DNA of 64,000 bases from Tractidigestivibacter montrealensis (GTDB lineage: Bacteria; Actinomycetota; Coriobacteriia; Coriobacteriales; Atopobiaceae), in NCBI RefSeq assembly GCF_024741235.1, contig NZ_JANSKA010000005.1, forward strand, positions 186,001 to 250,000, read 5' to 3'. Each line of letters starts with the position of its first letter. Positions within the stretch are counted from its first letter, which is position 1. Below, in pieces: positions 1 through 9,085 of this stretch. A model generated the notes under the pieces. That model searched no databases. It saw only the letters and a program-made list of their open reading frames with translations, and was not told where the DNA came from. Made by a program: the position numbers and the translations under genes.

Positions 1-714
1 CTCGCCTGCTGCGTCGTGGATGGCGTGGACAATGCGCACCGGGAAACGGTAGCGGTTCTCGCGCGAGCCGCCGTAGATGTCGTTGCGGTGGTTCACATAG
101 GGGAGGGTGAACTGGTCGAGAAGGTAGCCCTCGTGGACGGCGTGCACCTCCACGCCGTCAACGCCGGCATCACGCAGCATCTTTGCGCAGGTGGCAAACG
201 CCTCCACAATCCGGTCGATCTCACCGATGGTCATCTCGCGTGAGGGGACCTTGTCCGACCAACGGTTGGGCGAGGGGGACGCTGTGGCGCAAATCTTGTC
301 CAGGTCCAGGAAGGGCTTTGACAGCGCGCGCAGCAACGGGTTGGTGTAGAGCTCCTCCATGGAGTCAGACACCGTGAAGCTTCGCCCAAAGCCAGCCGTG
401 AGCTGCACGAACATCTTGGCTCCCGTGGCGTGCAGCTCCTCCATGAAGGGCTTGAGCTCCTCGTACATGGTGCGGTTCTGATCTAGCCACTGGCCGCCGA
501 TGGGGTTGTAGACGGGCTGGCAGCCGGGAAGCAGTAGCCCCACGTTGTTCTGCGCGCGCTCCATGAGGAAGCGGGCACCGTCCCGGTCGAAGTGGTTTCT
601 CTCCATCCACCCAAAGATGTTGGTACCGCCCATGGACGTCATGACGATGCGGTTCTTGATCTCGCAGCCGCCGATGCTCCACGGAGTGAACAGTGGTTCA
701 AGCCTTGAATCCAT
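1..714 (-). CDS. NADH:flavin oxidoreductase, Old Yellow Enzyme family (partial, N-terminal part)
   Basis: This is the first 238 codons of a flavin-dependent enoate/dienoyl reductase; the window edge removes the rest. Starting at ATG 714 it reads MDSRLEPLFTPWSIGG, the usual opening of the FMN TIM-barrel, and near the edge carries HEGYLLDQF-x6-N-x-R-x-D-x-YGGS-x-ENR-x-RFP, the conserved substrate/FMN block of the family. Relatives include 2,4-dienoyl-CoA reductase and the bile-acid enzyme BaiCD, which reduce or form C=C bonds next to a carbonyl. Whether the protein has the extra FeS/FAD half of those longer members cannot be seen. The HAD gene lies upstream on the same strand with a 41 bp gap. 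The family is certain, the substrate is not. Confidence 0.85.
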   Translation of the reverse strand, partial: MDSRLEPLFTPWSIGGCEIKNRIVMTSMGGTNIFGWMERNHFDRDGARFLMERAQNNVGLLLPGCQPVYNPIGGQWLDQNRTMYEELKPFMEELHATGAKMFVQLTAGFGRSFTVSDSMEELYTNPLLRALSKPFLDLDKICATASPSPNRWSDKVPSREMTIGEIDRIVEAFATCAKMLRDAGVDGVEVHAVHEGYLLDQFTLPYVNHRNDIYGGSRENRYRFPVRIVHAIHDAAGE

Positions 715-755
715 ATCCTGCCCTCTCTCTTAGCGTGTGCCCATCATAGTGCGCC

Positions 756-1535
756 TTATGTGTGCGAGAACCGCCAAAAGGACTCGCTGCCGATTAGCGC
801 ACGGAGCTCCTCCTCGCTCCCAACCTCCCAAGTTGGGGAGACCCCCCTTGCGTCCTGCGGCCGCATGCGCCCACGACGGTTGAGCCATACGCACGGCATC
901 CCCGCCGCACATGCACCCACGACGTCCGTGTCCCAGGCATCACCAACATAGATGCAGCGACCGGGCGTTGTGCCAAGGTGGTCGCATGCGTAGTCAAAGA
1001 GCGCCGGGTCGGGCTTTGCCAGGCCCACGGCCTGTGAGACAAAGACGGCCCCGGGAGAGACCCACCGCGCTATGCCGAGAATGCCGAGCTTCTCAGCCTG
1101 GAGCTCCTTGCGGCCATTGGAGATCACGCCCACGCCCAGACGGGCTCGCGAGCGGCACGCATCCAGGCAGGATGCCATGGCAGGGGAGAGCGACATGGCC
1201 ACGCCCGACTCGTCAGCATAGACGCGCTGCGCCTCCACAGCGGTCTCGTGGTTGATCGAGACGCCAAAGTCGCCAAGCGTCTGTTGCATGCGCAGGGCGT
1301 ACTCCTCTGTACTAGGGGTGCGCCGCGCCGAGAAAGCAGCAAAGATGGGGCCGCTGTGCCTGCGACTCGCGTCGTAGAGGGCTGCGTCAGTTGCGCCGGG
1401 AAGGTCACCGCAGACGCGCCTCACCGCATAGGCAAAGGGCTTTGCCTGGTTGTACAGGGTATCGTCGATGTCAAAGAAGACCACGTCTACGCCCGGGCGA
1501 GCATCAGGCTCGCCGCTTCCTGCCGCCTGTCCCAT
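756..1535 (-). CDS. HAD-superfamily hydrolase (phosphatase-like)
   Basis: A 259-residue haloacid-dehalogenase-fold hydrolase, probably a cytoplasmic phosphatase of small phosphorylated metabolites. Motif I is FFDIDDTLYN (nucleophile Asp and acid Asp), motif II sits in VISNGR, a Lys follows in AVGLAKPDP, and motif III is YVGDAWDTDVVGA. The helical cap between motifs I and II fits the subclass I type seen in YjjG or PhoE-like enzymes. I chose ATG 1535 because AAGGAGG precedes it; the frame stays open further upstream but without a ribosome site. The substrate is unknown. It could share a transcript with the flavin oxidoreductase downstream. Confidence 0.85.
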   Translation of the reverse strand: MGQAAGSGEPDARPGVDVVFFDIDDTLYNQAKPFAYAVRRVCGDLPGATDAALYDASRRHSGPIFAAFSARRTPSTEEYALRMQQTLGDFGVSINHETAVEAQRVYADESGVAMSLSPAMASCLDACRSRARLGVGVISNGRKELQAEKLGILGIARWVSPGAVFVSQAVGLAKPDPALFDYACDHLGTTPGRCIYVGDAWDTDVVGACAAGMPCVWLNRRGRMRPQDARGVSPTWEVGSEEELRALIGSESFWRFSHT

Positions 1536-1688
1536 GGAACGCCTCCTTGCTCGAAGCCGTTGGTCCAAGTCTAGCAGCTGGTGCAGGGGCAGCGTTCGAT
1601 GGTCGCGAGGCAACACCCCCGCACAAATTCCCACCGGGCGCCTAGGTTATCAAAGCGTAACGGATGAAAACTCTCGTCATTCGCCGGC

Positions 1689-1779
1689 TATCATGTTGAA
1701 ACACGAGCCGACTACGAGTCGAGCGCCTGCGCGGCTGCAGCCGGGAAACCACGATGCACCAGAATTTGGAGTGATCTAC
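1689..1779 (+). promoter_or_regulatory. Probable serC leader with weak -10 and small hairpin
   Basis: TATCAT at 1689-1694 could be a -10 box for serC, but no good -35 lies 17 bp upstream. A short perfect stem CGACT-acg-AGTCG follows at 1709-1721. GGAG at 1768-1771 is the likely ribosome site for ATG 1780. I see no known amino-acid riboswitch. Confidence 0.25.
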
Positions 1780-2868
1780 ATGGCACGCGTGTACAACTTC
1801 TCCGCCGGCCCCGCCGTACTTCCGGAGGAGGTGCTCTCTCGCGCGGGCTCTGAGATCCTCGACTACCAGGGTTCCGGCATGTCCGTCATGGAGATGAGCC
1901 ACAGGTCCAAGGTCTTCCAGGGCATCATCGACAAGGCCGAGGCCGACATCCGCACCCTTATGGGTATTCCTGAGAACTACAAGGTCCTCTTCCTGCAGGG
2001 TGGTGATTCGCTGCTCTTTGCGACCACCTTCATTAACCTGGCACCGCACCGCAAGGCAGACTTCGTGATCACGGGCAACTGGGCAAAGAAGGCATACCAG
2101 GAGGCCCAAATCCTTGGCGACCCCAACGTGGTTGCAAGCTCGGCAGACAAGAACTTCACCTACATCCCCGACTGCTCGGACCTCCCCATCCGCGAGGACA
2201 CCGACTACCTCTATATCTGCCAGAACAACACCATCTACGGCACGCAATACCACACCCTGCCCAACACGAAGGGCCACACGCTTGTTGCCGACCAGAGCTC
2301 GATGTTCCTCTCCGAGCCTGTTGACGTAACCAAGTTTGGGTGCATCCACGCGGGTGTCCAGAAGAACGTTGGCCCCGCTGGTGTGCAGATTGTGATTGTG
2401 CGCGAGGACCTCATCCCCGATGACCTCCCCGGCGTTCCCACGATGCTGCGCTTCAAGACGCAGGCCGACAAGGGCTCGCTCTACAACACGCCCAACTGCT
2501 GGGGCATCTACATGTGCGGCCTGGTGTTCCAGTGGCTGCTCGAGAACGGTGGCCTCGCGGCAATGCACGAGAAGAACACCGAGAAGGCCAATCTCCTCTA
2601 CGACTACCTCGACGCCTCCGAGCTCTTCCACCCCACGGTGACTGACCCGGAGAGCCGCTCGCTCATGAACGTCCCCTTTGTCACGGGTGACAAGGACCTC
2701 GACGCCGAGTTTGTCGCGGAGGCGGCAAAGGCCGGACTGGTGAACCTCAAGGGTCACCGCACCGTTGGCGGCATGCGTGCCTCCATCTATAACGCCATGC
2801 CCAAGGCGGGCGTCGAGGCGCTCGTGAACTTCATGGATGGCTTCGAGCGCTCACACAAGAAGGCCTAG
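1780..2868 (+). CDS. serC: Phosphoserine aminotransferase
   Basis: Class V PLP aminotransferase of 362 residues that converts 3-phosphohydroxypyruvate and glutamate to phosphoserine and 2-oxoglutarate, the second step of serine synthesis. It opens with RVYNFSAGPAVLP, typical of SerC, has the HRSKVF phosphate-contact segment near residue 41, and the PLP lysine is K195 in AGVQKNVGPAG. Length is normal for SerC. ATG 1780 is preferred to upstream codons of the long open frame because homologous sequence begins there and GGAG precedes it. serA follows after 53 bp, so the two are probably one operon. No serB is visible in the window. Confidence 0.96.
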   Translation: MARVYNFSAGPAVLPEEVLSRAGSEILDYQGSGMSVMEMSHRSKVFQGIIDKAEADIRTLMGIPENYKVLFLQGGDSLLFATTFINLAPHRKADFVITGNWAKKAYQEAQILGDPNVVASSADKNFTYIPDCSDLPIREDTDYLYICQNNTIYGTQYHTLPNTKGHTLVADQSSMFLSEPVDVTKFGCIHAGVQKNVGPAGVQIVIVREDLIPDDLPGVPTMLRFKTQADKGSLYNTPNCWGIYMCGLVFQWLLENGGLAAMHEKNTEKANLLYDYLDASELFHPTVTDPESRSLMNVPFVTGDKDLDAEFVAEAAKAGLVNLKGHRTVGGMRASIYNAMPKAGVEALVNFMDGFERSHKKA

Positions 2869-2921
2869 CCCCTCCTTAGCAGCGTTTTCCCACTCTCAAC
2901 TAAACTCAAGGAGCCATCCAC

Positions 2922-4091
2922 ATGTATAAGGTTCACTGCATGAACAACATCGCCAAGGCAGGCACCGACCGCCTTGGGGCCAACTACGAGCTCACCGACG
3001 CCCTCGAGGACGCCGACGCCATCATGGTGAGGAGCGCGAGCCTCCACGAGACCCAGTTCCCCAAGGGCCTTCTCGCCATCGCACGTGCCGGTGCCGGCGT
3101 GAACAACATTCCGCTCGACCGCTGCGCTGACGAGGGCATTGTTGTCTTCAACACGCCTGGCGCCAACGCAAACGCCGTGAAGGAGCTCGTCTTTGCGGGC
3201 CTGCTCCTTGCCAGCCGCGACATCGTGGGCGGCATAGAGTGGGTGCGCGCCAACGCAGACGACCCCGACCTCGCCAAGCATGCCGAGAAGGCAAAGAAGC
3301 AGTTTGCCGGCCACGAGCTTGCCGGCAAACGCCTGGGCGTCATTGGCCTCGGCGCCATTGGTGCCGCCGTGGCCAACACGGCCACCCGCTTTGGCATGCA
3401 GGCCGTGGGCTATGACCCGTACCTCTCGGTCTCTGCTGCGTGGAACCTCGACCGTCGCATCGAGCATGCTGATGACCTCTCCCGCCTTGTCGCCGATTGC
3501 GACTACATCACCATCCACGTTCCCGCAATGGACTCCACCAAGAACATGGTGAACGCGGAGCTCATCTCCCAGATGAAGCCCGGTGCCGTTGTGCTCAACT
3601 TTGCCCGCAACACCATCGTGGACGAGCGGGCCATGGCAGCCGCCCTTGCCGAGGGCCACATCGCCCGCTACGTGACTGACTTCCCCAACCCCGTATCGGC
3701 TGACATGAAGAACGCAATCGTCCTGCCGCACCTGGGCGCCTCCACCACCGAGGCCGAGGAGAACTGCGCCGTCATGGCCGCTGAGGAGCTACGTGACTTC
3801 ATCGAGAACGGTAACATTACTCACTCCGTGAACTTTGGCGCCGTTGACCTTGGTCCCATTGCCTCCGGCGAGCGTCTGGCAATCATCCACCAGAACGTGC
3901 AGGGCATGATCGGCAAGTTCTCGCAGTACTTGGCAGACAATGGCATCAACATCGAGAACATGGCAAACAAGAGCCGTGGCTCGATGGCCTATACGCTCAT
4001 CGACATTGCGGGCGAGGTGCCGGCAGACGTCATCGACCGCCTCGCCCAGGCCGGGGGCGTCCGGCGCATTCGCGTGATTCGTTCAAAGTAG
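2922..4091 (+). CDS. serA: D-3-phosphoglycerate dehydrogenase with ACT domain
   Basis: NAD-dependent dehydrogenase of 389 residues that oxidises 3-phosphoglycerate, the entry step to serine. The Rossmann motif GVIGLGAIGAAVA is near residue 140; the catalytic Arg is in LNFARNTIVD and the His in VLPHLGAST. A C-terminal ACT domain (from about residue 320, with NINIENMANKSRG-like sequence) suggests serine feedback control. It is the short form without the intervening ASB domain of the long actinobacterial enzymes. ATG 2922 follows CAAGGAG. It sits directly behind serC and is closed by the terminator at 4115-4150. Confidence 0.95.
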   Translation: MYKVHCMNNIAKAGTDRLGANYELTDALEDADAIMVRSASLHETQFPKGLLAIARAGAGVNNIPLDRCADEGIVVFNTPGANANAVKELVFAGLLLASRDIVGGIEWVRANADDPDLAKHAEKAKKQFAGHELAGKRLGVIGLGAIGAAVANTATRFGMQAVGYDPYLSVSAAWNLDRRIEHADDLSRLVADCDYITIHVPAMDSTKNMVNAELISQMKPGAVVLNFARNTIVDERAMAAALAEGHIARYVTDFPNPVSADMKNAIVLPHLGASTTEAEENCAVMAAEELRDFIENGNITHSVNFGAVDLGPIASGERLAIIHQNVQGMIGKFSQYLADNGINIENMANKSRGSMAYTLIDIAGEVPADVIDRLAQAGGVRRIRVIRSK

Positions 4092-4114
4092 GGCTTTGGG
4101 TTTCGAAGGTGATA

Positions 4115-4150
4115 AAGTGCCCCTCTCAGACGGACCTGAGAGGGGCACTT
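4115..4150. terminator. Bidirectional intrinsic terminator between serA and the DUF1292 gene
   Basis: A perfect 15 bp stem AAGTGCCCCTCTCAG pairs with CTGAGAGGGGCACTT across a 6-base loop. The genes on both sides converge on it, and T-rich bases follow in both directions, though no long T run is present. Confidence 0.85.
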
Positions 4151-4189
4151 GCTTTCCGGGCAACGACTGACAGGCAAAGTTGCCTTCGT

Positions 4190-4531
4190 CTACTCCATAA
4201 GTGACTGGTACTCAGCGGCCACGGCGTCGAACTCGGCGTCGTCCTCGATGGGCACGATGTCATTGGTGCCGTCATCATGCTCTACGTACCCATATAGGTA
4301 GAGTGACTCCTGGTTGTCCTCCGGTGCGAGTGCAATGTACTCCCTACCATCATATGGGAAAATCCCCAGTACGTCGCACTTTTCTGAGGTGCCGTCATCG
4401 TATTCGAGTGTTATGGTCTCGGGGTCGTCGTCGGCCCAGCCGCCTTGGTCCCCAAAGTCATAGTCATCGTCTCTCTCCAGCTCGTCAAAGTCGAGCTCGG
4501 CGTCCTCGAAGGACTCCTCGTCTTCCGCCAT
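4190..4531 (-). CDS. DUF1292 domain protein
   Basis: A small, very acidic protein of 113 residues of the DUF1292 family (YrzB-like in Firmicutes), function unknown. The N-terminal third is almost all Asp/Glu (EESFEDAELDFDELERDDDY). The family core follows: ITLEYDDGTSEKCDVLGIF, then YIALAPED, then LYLYGYVE. The start ATG 4531 is set by AAGGAG a few bases upstream; longer readings in this frame have no ribosome site. It converges on serA at the shared terminator and is divergent from the M20 peptidase gene. Confidence 0.85.
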   Translation of the reverse strand: MAEDEESFEDAELDFDELERDDDYDFGDQGGWADDDPETITLEYDDGTSEKCDVLGIFPYDGREYIALAPEDNQESLYLYGYVEHDDGTNDIVPIEDDAEFDAVAAEYQSLME

Positions 4532-4700
4532 GGCTACTCCTTCTTTTGGGACCGGGCGTCTCCTGCGCCCATAGACTGAGTTTATCTGCATAATCGTTTC
4601 TTGAACGTGAAAGCGTCGCCTTCTCGGTGAGTAGCCCAAATTACGCCGTTTACCATGGAAAAGACAACTTTGACAAGCCGTGGGCGGTAGAAGGGAAACC

Positions 4701-6095
4701 ATGAGCGGTATCAATGTATATGCACATTACACAAGCGAGGAAGACTACCCAGACCTCGACTACACCGGTGCCTGCGAGCGTCTTGCGCGCGCGATTTCCT
4801 GCAAGACCATAGACCATGGCGAGAAGACCGAGGGCGCGCCCTTCGAGAGGCTGCACGCGCTCGTGCGCTCCTCGTTTCCGCACATCATGGCGGCGTCCAC
4901 CTTCGAGGAGGTGGGAAGGAACCTTCTCATTACCTGCCCGGGGACAGACCCCTCGCTTCCCTGTGCGCTGCTCCTGGCCCACCAGGACGTAGTTCCCGTA
5001 GTCCCCGGCACGGAGAATGACTGGCTGCACGACGCCTTCGCCGGGGAGCTCGACGAGACCTTCGTCTGGGGTAGGGGAGCGCTCGACATCAAGGACATGC
5101 TCATGGGGGAGCTTGAGGCCCTCGAGTACCTCCTCGCCCGTGGCAACCGACCGCGCCGCACCGTCATTCTCGCCTTTGGCGCCGACGAGGAGACCGCTAG
5201 CGCAGGCGCAACCAAACTTGCAGCCATCCTTGAGGCGCGCGGCGTCCGTGCCGAATGGCTGCTCGACGAAGGTACGACAACCATGTTTGCCGGCGCCCTG
5301 TGGGGTGCACCCGAGCGCGTGCTTACTGATGTGTGCATCTCGCAGAAGGGCTACCTTGACCTGCGGTTGGATGCTCACGGAGAAGGCGGGCACTCCTCCA
5401 ACCCCTTTGGAGGCACCTCGCTTGAACGCCTAAGCGTGGCCATCTCGCACCTCGTGGAGTCGCGACCGGCGCCCGAGCTCACTCCCATCGTGCGCGACAC
5501 TTTCCGCGCGCTTGCGCCGCACATCACAGAGGAGCAACTTCGCACGCTCGTCCAGGACGTGGACGCCAACGCCGAGAAGATAGCCTCCCTTGCCGCCGCC
5601 AGGCGCGGCCTCTATCCCTTCGTGGTAACCACGATGGCCGTCGACATGCTCGAGGGTGGGTCTGCCGCGCCAAATGTGATGCCGGGCGACGCAAGTGCGA
5701 CCATCAACTTCCGCCTCCTGCCGGGAACAACGGCAGACGACGTGCTTGCCTGGGTCGAGGGCGCTCTGGATGGCACTGGCGTCACCGCAACGGCCGTTCA
5801 CTACACGCCTGCAGGAAGGATGGACTCAACGAGTGGCGCAGGCTATGCAGAGGTGTCGGAGGCGCTCGAGCACTACTACCGTGACGTCGACGTGGTGCCA
5901 TCCTTTGTCTGTGGTGGTACCGACGCCATTCGCTATGAGGCAGTCTGCGACTCTATTCTTCGCGTCATTCCTTTTAGGCCTACGCCAGAGGAGGAGGCAA
6001 CGGGCGTCCATGGCGTAAACGAGCGCATCTCTCGCCGCACGTACGCACAGGGCATTCGCGTTCTGGTGCGTCTTCTGGAGCGGACCGTCCTCTAG
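4701..6095 (+). CDS. M20 family metallopeptidase (carboxypeptidase S / PM20D1-like)
   Basis: A 464-residue zinc amidohydrolase of the M20 family; such enzymes cleave dipeptides or N-acyl amino acids. Metal-site residues are visible: His in LLAHQDVVPV (residue 94), Asp in GRGALDIKD (129), the catalytic/ligand Glu pair in GADEE (163-164), and the last His in GVHGVNER near the C terminus. The phrase HQDVVPV with a following WxHDAF resembles the CPS1/PM20D1 branch more than DapE or PepV. No signal peptide is seen, so it is probably cytoplasmic. ATG 4701 is preceded by GAAGGG. The substrate is not determinable. Confidence 0.88.
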   Translation: MSGINVYAHYTSEEDYPDLDYTGACERLARAISCKTIDHGEKTEGAPFERLHALVRSSFPHIMAASTFEEVGRNLLITCPGTDPSLPCALLLAHQDVVPVVPGTENDWLHDAFAGELDETFVWGRGALDIKDMLMGELEALEYLLARGNRPRRTVILAFGADEETASAGATKLAAILEARGVRAEWLLDEGTTTMFAGALWGAPERVLTDVCISQKGYLDLRLDAHGEGGHSSNPFGGTSLERLSVAISHLVESRPAPELTPIVRDTFRALAPHITEEQLRTLVQDVDANAEKIASLAAARRGLYPFVVTTMAVDMLEGGSAAPNVMPGDASATINFRLLPGTTADDVLAWVEGALDGTGVTATAVHYTPAGRMDSTSGAGYAEVSEALEHYYRDVDVVPSFVCGGTDAIRYEAVCDSILRVIPFRPTPEEEATGVHGVNERISRRTYAQGIRVLVRLLERTVL

Positions 6096-6251
6096 GCAGG
6101 CTCATCTGCGCATGGGCCTTTGGGTCTGGTCAGGTTTTGGGGTCGGTGGCCAAAGGACGGAGTGCGCATGCTTTTGGGGTAGTATGAGGTTTTCGGGGGC
6201 ACCCGCCCACGTGCGGGTCGCCGGATTGGATAGCTCCAGAAGGGCAATACT

Positions 6252-6989
6252 GTGGCAAGAACACTCGAGAACTTGGGTTCCCAGATCAGGAGCGCGACCG
6301 ACTCGGATGCCGAGTCCGCCCAGCGGGCGGGTACCGCCACCGCGCCGGTAGGGACGCCAGAAAACCCCTCGTTCAAGATTCTCACCGTTGCTAACGTCAT
6401 CACGGCATGCCGCCTTGCGCTCACGATTGCCTTTCTTGTGCTCTTTGTTCAAGGAAACAATCGCGTGCTGGCTCTTTGCTTCTATGCAATCGCGGCCGTG
6501 ACGGACTTCCTGGACGGGCAGGTAGCCCGCCGAACCCAAACCGTAAGCTGGCTGGGCAAGGTCATGGACCCAATCATGGACCGCGTGCTGCTCTTCACCG
6601 GCGTCTTGGCTATCGTGCTTACCGGCGAGCTGCCCGCGTGGGTCGCGGTGCTCGTCATAGGCCGAGATTGCTACCTGGGAATTGGCGCCCTCGTCCTGCA
6701 GAAGTACCGCCGTCGTCCCGTTGACGTGGTCTACATAGGCAAGGTCACCACGGCACTTCTCATGTTTGGCTTCTGCGACCTTCTTTTGGGGGTCCCCGTA
6801 GTCCCCGGCCTGGGCGTGCTTGGCGTTGCGTGGCTCCCCGGCCTCAACGCGCAGCCTTCCGCACTCGGCATCTTCTTTGTCTACGCAGGCCTCATATGCT
6901 CGATAACCACTGCGGTCATCTATACTCGCGAGGGCATTCAGATTCGCCTCGAGGCGCTTGCCGGGCAGGAGGGGGAGAAGGGTAGGTGA
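6252..6989 (+). CDS. CDP-alcohol phosphatidyltransferase family protein
   Basis: Integral membrane enzyme of 245 residues that transfers a phosphatidyl (CDP-diacylglycerol) or similar group to an alcohol during phospholipid synthesis. The CDP-alcohol signature D-x2-DG-x2-AR-x8-G-x3-D-x3-D is complete in DFLDGQVARR...GKVMDPIMDR. About six hydrophobic segments surround it; the first 40 residues are a polar Ala/Ser/Thr-rich extension. The start is GTG 6252. Its stop overlaps the GTG start of the carboxypeptidase gene by 4 bp (GTGA), so the two are translationally coupled. A second member of the family lies at 32236-32853; that one is the better PgsA candidate, so this one may make another phospholipid such as cardiolipin or phosphatidylinositol phosphate. 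Confidence 0.85.
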   Translation: MARTLENLGSQIRSATDSDAESAQRAGTATAPVGTPENPSFKILTVANVITACRLALTIAFLVLFVQGNNRVLALCFYAIAAVTDFLDGQVARRTQTVSWLGKVMDPIMDRVLLFTGVLAIVLTGELPAWVAVLVIGRDCYLGIGALVLQKYRRRPVDVVYIGKVTTALLMFGFCDLLLGVPVVPGLGVLGVAWLPGLNAQPSALGIFFVYAGLICSITTAVIYTREGIQIRLEALAGQEGEKGR

Positions 6990-8134
6990 CCCCCCAGCGA
7001 ACTTGGACCACTACAATGGTCCTTCTGGTTTTTGCGCTGCTCCTCGTGCTGCCTCACGTGGCATATGCCGATGAGGTGAGCATTCCTGACCCCGTTCTGA
7101 GCGAGGCCCAGTGCGCCATCGTCGAGGACTCGGCAGGCAACGTGCTCTACGAGAAGAACGCAGACACACAGATGCCCATGGCGTCCATCACGAAGGTCAT
7201 GACTGCCATGGTGGCGCTCGACTCGGGTGTTGACCTTGACACTCCCTGTCAGATTCACGCAACGGACCTGGGCGCCGATTCCCAGACCGCGGGCTTTGTG
7301 GAGGGTGACATCCCAACGCTGCGCGAGCTTCTCCGCGTGATGCTCATCTACTCGGCAAACGACGCAGCGGAGAACATTGCAATTAACGTCGCCGGCTCGG
7401 AGGAAGCCTTTGTCGAGCTCATGAACGAGAAGGCCCAAGAGCTGGGCATGACCAACACCCACTTCATGAACCCGCATGGTCTGGACGAGGACGGGCACTA
7501 CTCCACCGTCTCTGACCTTGCCCTCATGGGCAGGGTGGCCCTCTCTGAGTACCCGTTCATCGCCGGTACCGTGCACACGCGCTCGGTAACCGTGAGCGTG
7601 GACGGAACGCAGAAGACGTTCTACTCGACAGACGAGCTCCTTGGGACCTACAAGGGGATTCGCGGCATCAAGACCGGCTACGTTGCGGGCAGTGCCGCCT
7701 TCCTTGGCGCCTGCCAGCGCAATGGTGTGGAGCTCTTCACCTGCGTTCTTGGCGCACAGACCAGCTCCGGTCGCTTTACCGACACAGTGTCGCTTCTCAA
7801 CTGGGCATACGCCAACTTCAAGCAGACCCCTGTGGCCAAGAGCTCGTGGATTGTGGGCGTGAGGCCCTATGCCGACAACTTCGCCATGACCTGCGAGGTT
7901 ACACCCGCAGACGACGAAACCGCCATCACGTGGCCGCAGGGCGGGAGCCTCTCCTTTAGCACGACCATGCTCCAGCACAATCTCTTGGTTCAAGACGGGC
8001 AGCTCGTTGGGTCAACAACCTGGACGCAAGAGGGCAAGACGGCGGGAAGCGTCCACTACACGGGTCGCCTCACCTTGGACAACATTCCTCGCGTAAACGT
8101 GTTCACCCTGCCTCTCTATGGGTATGCCGCATAG
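6986..8134 (+). CDS. D-alanyl-D-alanine carboxypeptidase (S11, DacF-like)
   Basis: Secreted penicillin-binding protein that trims the terminal D-Ala from peptidoglycan pentapeptides. The 382-residue protein has a Sec signal (hydrophobic stretch around residues 11-22, cleavage expected after AYA) and the three active-site motifs of the family: SITK (67-70), SAN (123-125) and KTG (229-231). The C-terminal part after residue 275 fits the PBP5 C-terminal beta domain, but no clear terminal membrane anchor is visible. GTG 6986 overlaps the end of the upstream phosphatidyltransferase gene. Confidence 0.93.
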   Translation: MTPQRTWTTTMVLLVFALLLVLPHVAYADEVSIPDPVLSEAQCAIVEDSAGNVLYEKNADTQMPMASITKVMTAMVALDSGVDLDTPCQIHATDLGADSQTAGFVEGDIPTLRELLRVMLIYSANDAAENIAINVAGSEEAFVELMNEKAQELGMTNTHFMNPHGLDEDGHYSTVSDLALMGRVALSEYPFIAGTVHTRSVTVSVDGTQKTFYSTDELLGTYKGIRGIKTGYVAGSAAFLGACQRNGVELFTCVLGAQTSSGRFTDTVSLLNWAYANFKQTPVAKSSWIVGVRPYADNFAMTCEVTPADDETAITWPQGGSLSFSTTMLQHNLLVQDGQLVGSTTWTQEGKTAGSVHYTGRLTLDNIPRVNVFTLPLYGYAA

Positions 8135-8182
8135 TAGGCAATGCAAACGGTGCTCGCAGAGTGGCACCAGAAGGAGGCTCTT

Positions 8183-9076
8183 GTGGCAGACGAGCGTGAG
8201 CAGGGAAGCGGTCGTGCATCCCGAACGGTGCGAGGAGAACTTTACGAGGAGCACCTTGCCCTTGGTGTGAGCTTTGATCGCGCCGAGGACACCGGACTTA
8301 CCTATCCTGCATCGTATGCGCGCGAGCAGCCACTAGACCTTGCGCTTGAGGGGGCGGTGGTTTCAGATCTTACCGGCGCAACGTACCGGCTGGTCTCCGG
8401 TGCACACCCGCAGGAGCTTTGCGAGGCGGCGTTCTGCGCGCGCAAGCTGCGCGTTGGCCAGTGTGCCTTCGAGCCGGCGCTTACGGGTGACGGAGCCATA
8501 ACCTCGGTCGCGTTTCTCGCACGCACGGGAACGCATGAGCACGTGCTGCTCGACCCCACGCGCAGGGGGTCTGTGGTGGCAGGTTGGCTCACGTTCCTCT
8601 CGCACGTGAGCATCAACGGAAACGCGCCCTACGAGGGAACCTCTGTCGAGGAGGCAAGCGGCATGCTCGTGCCACTGCTCATCATGGGCGCCCGGGCAAA
8701 CGAGCTCCTGGCAGACTACCTTCCTTCTGCGGCCCGTGCGCTTCCCGCGCGAGGCGCCGTCGAGAGCGTGACGCTTGACGGCCACATTCCCGCGCTCCTT
8801 GTGGGCATGCCGGTAGACATTGCCGGGGGCGTGCCCGCCTACGTGCTTCTTGTCCCAAAGACAGCCGCACGCGTGATGTGGCGAAGCCTCCTCTCGTTTA
8901 CCTGGGTCGAGCCTGTGGGCCGCACCGCCGTTTTGGGCACCTGGTCGCAACTCCCCTGGGCGCAGAGGCTCGACTCCACAGACGTGGTGGAGATAGCGGA
9001 GCAGGACCTGCGCGCGTGGGGGCTTCTGCGCCGTGGGAATGACTTTGTCGGCGCACGCGGAATCCTTGAAGGGTAG
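8183..9076 (+). CDS. GcvT-like folate-binding domain protein (function uncertain)
   Basis: A cytoplasmic protein of about 297 residues whose layout resembles the folate-binding domain of aminomethyltransferase GcvT/YgfZ: a DLTGATYRLVSG segment, a RVGQCAFEPALTGDGAI strand pair, then a LVPLLIMGARANELLADYLP segment. The YgfZ signature KGCYxGQ is absent and no glycine-cleavage partners (GcvP, GcvH) lie nearby, so a true glycine-cleavage role is unlikely. The frame is open from ATG 8141, but AAGGAGG at 8171-8177 sits 5 bases before GTG 8183, which I take as the start. It lies between the carboxypeptidase gene and ridA in a tight plus-strand run. Confidence 0.6.
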   Translation: MADEREQGSGRASRTVRGELYEEHLALGVSFDRAEDTGLTYPASYAREQPLDLALEGAVVSDLTGATYRLVSGAHPQELCEAAFCARKLRVGQCAFEPALTGDGAITSVAFLARTGTHEHVLLDPTRRGSVVAGWLTFLSHVSINGNAPYEGTSVEEASGMLVPLLIMGARANELLADYLPSAARALPARGAVESVTLDGHIPALLVGMPVDIAGGVPAYVLLVPKTAARVMWRSLLSFTWVEPVGRTAVLGTWSQLPWAQRLDSTDVVEIAEQDLRAWGLLRRGNDFVGARGILEG

Positions 9077-9085
9077 GGAGGTCAG

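Noticed and set aside
1642-2757. Long minus-strand frame opposite serC
   Set aside because: Complement of codon-biased serC sequence; low-complexity Val/Gly/His/Leu-rich product without ribosome site.
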